A stretch of DNA of 64,000 nt. Origin: BS750m-G62 sp046483505. GTDB taxonomy: Bacteria; Planctomycetota; Phycisphaerae; FEN-1346. Numbering within the stretch: the stretch's first letter is position 1; each line of letters starts with the position of its first letter. Positions 58,042 through 64,000 of the stretch are shown piece by piece. The DNA is taken from NCBI GenBank assembly GCA_046483505.1, contig JAWODB010000123.1:1-64000 (forward strand), given 5' to 3'. The position numbers were made by a program, and so were the translations under genes. The notes beneath the pieces were generated by a model. It was not told the DNA's origin and did not search any database. It saw only the letters and a list, made by a program, of their open reading frames with translations.

Positions 58042-61000
58042 TCATTCGATGGTAAACGTCACCGGCTCGCATTCGACGCGAAACGTGTCCGACGGGAACT
58101 CGGCCGTAGCCGTGCACGTCCCCTTGAACCCCTGTGGAATCTTCCAGCCGTCACCCATGTCGTCCCATTGTGTGTCAAATGTCCAGGTACGGTGATCCGA
58201 TTGCCGAGTGATAACAATGCGAACGGGATCGTAATCCTTGTGGGCCTCGTACGTGTGGAAGCGTTGGACGTACACCCCGCGCCCCCGACAATCGCGAAGG
58301 CGGATGTCGAAAGACAGCGCGCCGTCCTTCTGCTTTACGCGTACCGTCCCGCGGAGAGGGGTGCCGATGGGGAAGGCGGTCTCCGTCCCTTCCTGGAGGT
58401 CCACCGTGACACCGGGGGTGAAGTTCGTGAACCGGGGGTGCATTTCGACGTTCGGGGATCTGGAATCCGGCCGGGCGGAAACGTACTCACGGTAGTGGTG
58501 AACCGTATAACGGCCCGCCGGAACGGTCACCGGTTCTTCCCCGCCGTTTACGCTGATGACGGAACCCCGGCCACGTAAGACCAACCGCCAAAAGGGGTGG
58601 TTCAGATGAAGGCGAGCCAGCGGTCCCTGGTAAGGCTCTGCCGTTACACGCCGCCCCTCGTCGACCACGCGCACGTTCCACCATCGTCCATCCGCCTGAA
58701 TCGGCTGGCCGTAGTGGCCCCGGGAGGCTCGTACAGGGTCTTTCCCACGGGTGTAGATATAGACGTAGTCGCCCTCGATACGGTCGTCCCCGTAGACCGA
58801 CACCACGCGCGGTTCATCCGTGACGCGAAGCGTGCGGTTGGCATCGACGAAGCGCACCCAGTATACCCGGTCACCGAATTGGCAGCGTCCCTCGGCGGCG
58901 GTCCCCGCGCAGTATCCGAGATAGGGCTCTTCCCCATCCGTCGAGTAGGTTAAGTTAAACCAGGCCTGAATCTGCCGACCCGCAAGAGAAAGGGAGACAC
59001 CATACTCCTCGAACCGGTACTGGTATTTTTCCTTGGCCGGAATGTGCTGGATAGAACTCCGGGGCACAACAGGAGCGCTATTGAAATCGCCCCGCCCCGT
59101 CGTATCGATGCGCACCACGTCGAAGTGGGGCGCATCCGGTTCCTTCGAGTCGAACGCCAATGCAACCGTGGTCTCTCCTTTTTGAACCTTCGCCACGACG
59201 GCGTGCGGGTTGACCGTGCCGTCGCCGGGAACCGGTTCTCGGAAGTGCTCGGCACCTTTCAAGTAAACATACGGCCGGTAAAGGGACTGTTGCGGCGGAA
59301 TGGGCAGCCACTTCAATTGGCCGACTGGGGAGGACCCCGCGGACCCGATCGGCTGCTTGGAAGGGTCCTGCTGCAGGAAACGGTTTCTTGGAGTACGATC
59401 CCTCCGCAACGCCTGTCTCACCTTGCCGTCTGCACCCGTCATCCTATAGCGTTGGGGCTCCCGGCTCTTCACCAACGCCCTCCGATCTTTTCGCGCCCCA
59501 TCGGTTGAATCAACGCACGCCTGGCGCAACGGGACCAGTGTCGGCCCCCAGGTCACGAACGGTCCGTAACTGGAACGGGGCGATGTCTTGGGCGCCTCAC
59601 CGACCCAGCCAATCAGATACCCCCGTCCCGGCGCATAAACAAACGTATGAGGACCGCTAGCGACGCTCGGCAGTGTCGCCCATCGGCGCCAGGTTTCCGA
59701 TTCGGTAATGGTCAACAGCGTCATGAGGGAGCGGCTGTAAAGCCCTTTCCGAAGGAGAACAAGCGGAGACTGAAGTTGAACAAGCAGCGCGGGCCCATTC
59801 GTGTCGCGCGCCGCAGTGACGCCGCACACAAATTCTTCCACCGCAGACGGGGGAAGGCTGAAGACGGTCTCCGACCTCGCTCCCCGTCCGTCGGCGCTGG
59901 GCACATGGCGGACGACATGATATTCATAGATCAAATTAGGCCATGTCGTCTTATATTTGTGTGCGCGCTCAGCCGCATAGGCTTCGATTCCACCACCCCC
60001 GGAGGGAAGCAGATCAACGCTCGTGACTTCTGCCCCCTGATGCGCGGGTTGAAGTTGCATGACCCGTTTCCACTGATAGCCGTGGCGGCTGGAATAAATG
60101 GCAATTCCCCCTTTCAGATCCGCCTTGGCCCACCAGAGCCGTCCCCGGCCGTCTTGCACTAAAGCGTGATGGCCGGGCGTCGTTTCGTCAGTAATCTGAA
60201 CCGGTGCGCTCCAGTGCACGAAGTCCCGCGACCAGGAGATGTAGGGAAGGCGGAGGTGGCGGGCATCCCGGTCCGAGAGAAAGGCCAACAGGAAACGCCC
60301 CGCTTCGTCGCGTATCAGACGGGGGGCGTACTCGCACCACCCGCTCGAGAGGGGAAGATCGAGTTTGCGCGGCGGCGAGAACGTCTCTTCGTCGGTACAT
60401 ACCGAACGCCACAGGTCTCCACGTTGGGACCAGATGACCCGGATCGCCTGTTCGTCGGCTTCCACGGCGGGGGGGCAATTCGAACGCTCATGCAGCCGCA
60501 CGTCGTAGCCGAGGTAATCCGGGGCAACACCGGCCGTCTTCCACTTCTCCCATCCGCTTCCTTCCTTGTACGGCAGCCTGCCCACCAACCGTGTTACTTC
60601 GCCCTCTTTCACGCGAACGGTGGTTTCCCAGTTCGTGCGAAGGGCTACCTGCTTGTCGGGCGTCGGCAGATACACGCAAGCCCTTAGGCTGGGGCTTATA
60701 CGCAATCCATGAGCGAACAATTGTGTTATAGAGGTCATCAACCCGGTCTCGGGCCATGGACCCTGATCCGCCGGTAGAAAACCGATCCGATGTTCGCCAG
60801 GCGGCAGAGGCCCAATGAGCCCGGGGAACCAGCGGGCAAAGATTCCATCCACGTGGACCATGAAGCGATGGGTATCCGCGCACCGCACGTCAATCGCCCC
60901 AGGCCGGGCGACACGCCGAAATGCGGGTTCCACCCGCACGCCGCGAACCACGACCGGCCCGCCCGTGGGTCCCTTGGCGACAAATCGGCAACACGCTCGC

Positions 61001-62481
61001 AGAATGCAGTGCCTGGGAAGGTCTTTCCAAAACACGCCATGCTCGCGCGCCGGGGCAAGCGCTGCACTCACCGGAGGACAAATGCGAAACAGACACGAGG
61101 GATCACGCCCCGCCGGCGTGATTCCCACCTCCACCGTTGCGCCTGAACCCTCGGCCAAAGGGCAGAACCGAGCCGACTCGAACACATGCCCGTCGGGAGC
61201 CGCGAGAACCAACGGGATCTCCACCGACGTCGGAGCAAATTCCAGACGCTTATCCCGATTCCGGCGCTCCTCGCCGGCAATGCGTGTCGGCTCAGGAAAC
61301 TCATAAACCCGAGCAGTGGCGTCCTCATCGAACGCCAAGAGCATCCGTTCACACCACCCCCACTCTCTGTTCACCAGAGTGTCCCGCCCGAACGCCTCGC
61401 CCGTAAGGGCTTGATGCAGGAGCACATTCCTCCTGCAAACACAGGGTCTACGGTAAGAGACGGGAGCGCGAGCAGGTGTACCGTAGTAGTCTTGCCACAA
61501 GCAGGGTCGCGAACGCTGTGCTACCTCTTTGTGGCGTCCAAGTTGACCGAGTAGTTCAAACGACTTGAATTCAAACCAGTCCTCCGCTTCCATAAACCCA
61601 TCTCGTCCCCAAGAGCCTCCTTCTTTGATCCTTGCATTCGGATACCGCCGGGCAAGAGCCTCATAGCGCCGAAGCAGGTCCTCGCCCGACGCCCCGCTCG
61701 CCTCGTACGTGTGGACGTACTCGACCATCGCGTCGCCCAGCCGCGGGTGGGCCGTGTCCAGGTAGACGAACTTCTCCAGCATCCGACGCGCGTGTCCGTA
61801 CCGGTGGAGAAAATAATACATCTTCCCCGTCCAGTACACCGCCTCCACGTACCCCGGGTCCTCGCGGGAGGCCTGGCGGAACTTCAGCCACCCTTCGGCA
61901 TACCGGCCCTGGTCGTACAGGTCCATGCCCTCGTAAAGCGCCTTGGCCGCGGGGAGGCTGCGCGTCCAGACGGGCAGGCGCTCCAGGATCGCCGCCGCCG
62001 GCTTCTTCGAGAACCACGCGAGCAACTCCGCCGACAGGCGACGCTGGAGGTCCAGCACCTCGGCGGCCTTGCCCTCCACTTCCTTTCGCGCCACCTCCTT
62101 GCGCGAATCCACCTCCACGATCTGGCCCGTCAGGTGGATGCCGCCGTCGGTGGTGACGCGGTACACGCCCGTGACGAGGTATTCGATCTTCAGGGCCTTC
62201 CGGACCTTCCCCATCCGGTCGGGGTCGGAGGTGGCCATCTCCGGCACCCACCGCATCTCGGCGGCGAGCATCTGCATCCGGTCGCGCGCGACCACGTCCA
62301 GGTCGGCGTCCTGGACGAAGTCCGTCGCGATCCGGTCCGCCAGGCCTTTCTGGAGCCACCCCCATTCCGCCGTCTCGCTGGTCATCTGGAAGTTGAACAC
62401 CGCCACGTTCGTGGCGGCGGAGGCCGGGCTTCCGGCCAGGACCACGACGGCCAGGACGGCAACAAGAGATGAGGCTTTCAT
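58042..62481 (-). CDS. Very large exported protein: FlgO/CsgG-like N-terminus, TPRs, propeller-like middle
   Basis: 1479 residues. Signal peptide 1-23. Residues 24-175 resemble the FlgO/CsgG/TolB-N type domain: TNVAVFNFQMTS...GLADRIATDFVQDADLDVVARDRMQML, 'YLVTGVYRVTTDGGIHLTGQIVEVDSRKEVARKEVEG'. 185-300 carry TPR-like helices (AKALYEGMDLYDQGRYAEGWLKFRQASREDPGYVEAVYWTGKMYYFLHRYGHARRML). 640-950 contain BNR/sialidase-like propeller strands (GHHALVQDGRGRLWWAKADLKGGIAIYSSRHGYQWKRVMQL). The last 450 residues are beta-rich and unassigned. Start 62481 follows GGGGGGA. The 59.0-61.5 kb part is visibly lower in GC than both ends, suggesting a composite gene. Confidence 0.8.
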   Translation of the reverse strand: MKASSLVAVLAVVVLAGSPASAATNVAVFNFQMTSETAEWGWLQKGLADRIATDFVQDADLDVVARDRMQMLAAEMRWVPEMATSDPDRMGKVRKALKIEYLVTGVYRVTTDGGIHLTGQIVEVDSRKEVARKEVEGKAAEVLDLQRRLSAELLAWFSKKPAAAILERLPVWTRSLPAAKALYEGMDLYDQGRYAEGWLKFRQASREDPGYVEAVYWTGKMYYFLHRYGHARRMLEKFVYLDTAHPRLGDAMVEYVHTYEASGASGEDLLRRYEALARRYPNARIKEGGSWGRDGFMEAEDWFEFKSFELLGQLGRHKEVAQRSRPCLWQDYYGTPARAPVSYRRPCVCRRNVLLHQALTGEAFGRDTLVNREWGWCERMLLAFDEDATARVYEFPEPTRIAGEERRNRDKRLEFAPTSVEIPLVLAAPDGHVFESARFCPLAEGSGATVEVGITPAGRDPSCLFRICPPVSAALAPAREHGVFWKDLPRHCILRACCRFVAKGPTGGPVVVRGVRVEPAFRRVARPGAIDVRCADTHRFMVHVDGIFARWFPGLIGPLPPGEHRIGFLPADQGPWPETGLMTSITQLFAHGLRISPSLRACVYLPTPDKQVALRTNWETTVRVKEGEVTRLVGRLPYKEGSGWEKWKTAGVAPDYLGYDVRLHERSNCPPAVEADEQAIRVIWSQRGDLWRSVCTDEETFSPPRKLDLPLSSGWCEYAPRLIRDEAGRFLLAFLSDRDARHLRLPYISWSRDFVHWSAPVQITDETTPGHHALVQDGRGRLWWAKADLKGGIAIYSSRHGYQWKRVMQLQPAHQGAEVTSVDLLPSGGGGIEAYAAERAHKYKTTWPNLIYEYHVVRHVPSADGRGARSETVFSLPPSAVEEFVCGVTAARDTNGPALLVQLQSPLVLLRKGLYSRSLMTLLTITESETWRRWATLPSVASGPHTFVYAPGRGYLIGWVGEAPKTSPRSSYGPFVTWGPTLVPLRQACVDSTDGARKDRRALVKSREPQRYRMTGADGKVRQALRRDRTPRNRFLQQDPSKQPIGSAGSSPVGQLKWLPIPPQQSLYRPYVYLKGAEHFREPVPGDGTVNPHAVVAKVQKGETTVALAFDSKEPDAPHFDVVRIDTTGRGDFNSAPVVPRSSIQHIPAKEKYQYRFEEYGVSLSLAGRQIQAWFNLTYSTDGEEPYLGYCAGTAAEGRCQFGDRVYWVRFVDANRTLRVTDEPRVVSVYGDDRIEGDYVYIYTRGKDPVRASRGHYGQPIQADGRWWNVRVVDEGRRVTAEPYQGPLARLHLNHPFWRLVLRGRGSVISVNGGEEPVTVPAGRYTVHHYREYVSARPDSRSPNVEMHPRFTNFTPGVTVDLQEGTETAFPIGTPLRGTVRVKQKDGALSFDIRLRDCRGRGVYVQRFHTYEAHKDYDPVRIVITRQSDHRTWTFDTQWDDMGDGWKIPQGFKGTCTATAEFPSDTFRVECEPVTFTIE

Positions 62482-62516
62482 ACGTCCCCCCAGGCGTTGA
62501 CGGCTGAGTGCTGCGG

Positions 62517-63629
62517 CTACTTGCCGGACGGCTTCGCGGCCTCCTTCAGGGCCTTGAGCCGCTCGGCGGCCTCGCGGGCGGCGTCCGTGCCGGGGAACCG
62601 CTCGATGAGTTTCTCGTAGACGCGGCGGGCGGCATCGTGCTTGCCGGCCTTCTCGAACATCTTGCCCAACTGCAGGTCGCTGTGGGCCCGGAGGCGGCTC
62701 TTCTCCTCATCGGTCATTGTTTCGTCGGGCGTCTCGGGCTCGGCCTCCTCTGCCGCCGCGGGAGACGCCCCTTCCTCCGTCGCACCAGGCCCGAGGCGCG
62801 GAATGCCGCTCTGTTTCTCCCCCGCGCGGGCCTCGCCGAGCAGTTTACGGACCGCCGCGGCCCGGTCGGAGTCCGGGCACCGCTGGAGGTACTTCTCCCA
62901 CTCGATGGCCGCATGGGCCGGCTCCTTCAGCCGGTCGTGCGCCATGCCGCACCAGTAGTGGGCCTCCACGTAGTCGGGGTCCAGGTCCATCGTCCGCATG
63001 AACTGCATGATGGCGGCGTCCATGTTCCCGGCGTAATAGTGGCTGATGGCCTTGGCAAAGTGCAGGCTCGCCACGGGCGAGGCGTCGAGTTTGGCCGGAT
63101 CGATCTCGGGCAGCGGCAGGGCCATGCCCTTGCCGAGGCCCCGCGCCAGGCCGATGGCCGTCTCCATCAGGTCCACCGGCCGGAACGCCGTCTGCCCGGC
63201 GGCCGCCACGCGCTCGGACGCGATGTCGATGGCCTGGAGGCCGGCGGTCAACTTGCCCTGCACGAGGAACAGCCGCCCCGTGAGGACGGTGTCGGCCTCC
63301 AGGAGTTTGCCCGCCGCCAGGGCGTACTCTTGCCCCGTCAGGCCCTTCAGCGAGACGGCCTGTTCCGCCGTCAGGGCGAGCAGCCGCTGCCGTTCGACCA
63401 CGGTGATGTGGTCCTGCTCGGCCAGGAGGACGGCCACCAGGTCGCCGAGGCCGGCCGCGGCGGGGTCGTACTGCTCCTCTCGGGTCTCGTTCTCCAGGGG
63501 AACCGCGAAGACGGTGCGCCGGCTCTTCGCCGGCGCCGTCGCCTCCGCCGCGGAAGGCGCGGGCGCGGGCGCCGCGGCCGCGAGAAGGACGAGTGGCAGG
63601 ATCCGTACGAGGGTCGTGATCGGTCTCAT
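62517..63629 (-). CDS. Exported TPR protein with FlgO/CsgG-like domain
   Basis: 370 residues. Signal peptide about 1-28. RRTVFAVPLENET...LGDLVAVLLAEQDHITVVERQRL...YALAAGKLLEADTVLTGRLFLVQGKLTAGLQAIDIAS is the FlgO/CsgG-like nucleotide-less barrel domain. TPR helices follow (LHFAKAISHYYAGNMDAAIMQFMRTMDLDPDYVEAHYWCGMAHDRLKEPAHAAIEWEKYLQRCP; SDLQLGKMFEKAGKHDAARRVYEKLIERFPGTDAAREA). Start 63629 overlaps the stop of the upstream gene as ATGA with GGTGAGGA before it, so they are coupled. Likely a periplasmic or outer-membrane lipoprotein-like assembly partner of the 1479-residue protein. Confidence 0.82.
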   Translation of the reverse strand: MRPITTLVRILPLVLLAAAAPAPAPSAAEATAPAKSRRTVFAVPLENETREEQYDPAAAGLGDLVAVLLAEQDHITVVERQRLLALTAEQAVSLKGLTGQEYALAAGKLLEADTVLTGRLFLVQGKLTAGLQAIDIASERVAAAGQTAFRPVDLMETAIGLARGLGKGMALPLPEIDPAKLDASPVASLHFAKAISHYYAGNMDAAIMQFMRTMDLDPDYVEAHYWCGMAHDRLKEPAHAAIEWEKYLQRCPDSDRAAAVRKLLGEARAGEKQSGIPRLGPGATEEGASPAAAEEAEPETPDETMTDEEKSRLRAHSDLQLGKMFEKAGKHDAARRVYEKLIERFPGTDAAREAAERLKALKEAAKPSGK

Positions 63630-64000
63630 TCCTCACCCCCTTTCGCGCCCGGCGGCGCGTAGCCGACGAGCCGCCGGCCGACCGCCACGCCGAGCACGTG
63701 CCCGGCCTTCTGGAGGGCCGTCTTGCCGGCGGTGGCTTCCGAGAGGTCGACCGCCCGGCGGGTGGCGCGGTCCGCCACCAGGATGTCGCCCGTGTGCCGG
63801 TCGATGAGGTTGATCTCGGCCCGGCCCGTACAGGTCACCAGGTCGCCGGTACGGAGGGCGAATTCGCTGAACGCCTCGCCTACGACCACCACGTCCGCCC
63901 GGCGGAGGGCGTCGGGCCACGGGGCGTCGGCGTTCTTCATCCGCCGCTTCGCCCAATCGGCCAGATCGTTCTGGCCGGCGTCGACCACCTTGAACCCGCA
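63626..64000 (-). CDS. Unknown protein, C-terminal part (5' end outside window)
   Basis: At least 124 codons; the frame is open to the window edge (CGFKVVDAGQ...), so the GTG at 63988 is probably internal. 'RADVVVVGEAFSEFALRTGDLVTCTGRAEINLIDRHTGDILVADRATRRAVDLSEATAGKTALQKAGHVLG' is like the C-terminal half of a CsgG/FlgT/LPP20-type domain: strands with a conserved pattern 'G.A.....D..TG.I' and a closing helix. Same operon as the two genes downstream. Confidence 0.65.
   Translation of the reverse strand, partial: CGFKVVDAGQNDLADWAKRRMKNADAPWPDALRRADVVVVGEAFSEFALRTGDLVTCTGRAEINLIDRHTGDILVADRATRRAVDLSEATAGKTALQKAGHVLGVAVGRRLVGYAPPGAKGGEE

Overview
The window reads as a chromosomal segment of a high-GC bacterium of the Planctomycetota. 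The reasons are the gene types together: two HzsA-related CXXCH proteins, a sulfatase with a Tat-type leader, exported Gfo/Idh/MocA oxidoreductases, a DUF1080 protein, a large HEAT-repeat protein, a Minf_1886-family protein and a Rho that starts directly at its RNA-binding domain. I cannot fix class or genus. Most genes are very GC-rich, so long shadow ORFs lie opposite nearly every real gene; strand choice rests on recognisable domains, Shine-Dalgarno sites and start context.

Region by region. (1) 1-372: 3' end of a FliA-like sigma factor. (2) 556-12637, minus strand: nine genes reading B12-binding radical SAM, radical SAM/SPASM-like, MarR, two MttB-superfamily proteins, SAM methyltransferase, MarC membrane protein, and two asparagine-synthetase-like proteins, the first of which has lost the glutaminase cysteine. 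I recognise every family but not the pathway; this is the best candidate for an undescribed metabolic system. (3) 12952-30634: surface and carbohydrate genes typical of Planctomycetota (lipoprotein propeller, HzsA-related protein, SSS transporter, GH28-like protein, PAC2, DUF1080, Gfo/Idh, HEAT, sulfatase, second Gfo/Idh), separated by several families of palindromic intergenic repeats. (4) 30809-32042: DAHP synthase preceded by what looks like a complete transcription attenuator, with a 38-codon leader peptide holding a Trp-Phe-Trp-Phe-Tyr run, an antiterminator and a terminator. (5) 32236-36896: a response regulator, two histidine kinases in a coupled pair, and an unknown protein. (6) 37080-42121: small membrane peptide, AI-2E-type permease, Minf_1886 protein, methionyl-tRNA synthetase and RicT/PSP1. 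(7) 42242-48107: TPR protein, second HzsA-related protein, Rho. (8) 48566-49184: tRNA-Lys(UUU), tRNA-Glu(UUC), tRNA-Glu(CUC).

(9) 49185-57394, just past the tRNAs, looks like a genomic island. It has a 1178-residue exported HEAT/propeller protein, a frameshifted WD40-like remnant, then four small single-gene units (lipoproteins and membrane proteins, visibly less GC-rich) separated by copies of a repeat of about 114 bp. Each repeat carries a short palindrome, and several end in a conserved promoter-like sequence; one such promoter has 11 consecutive G in its spacer. (10) 57328-64000, minus strand: an operon of proteins with a FlgO/CsgG-like N-terminus and TPRs. Its last gene is truncated where it meets the repeat array.

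How they work together: the MttB/AsnB/radical SAM block looks like one regulated pathway acting on a methylated amine or amide. The 12.9-30.6 kb block is envelope polysaccharide metabolism. The aro leader ties DAHP synthase to charged aromatic tRNA levels. The island and its repeats look like a place where small envelope-protein genes are gained and shuffled.
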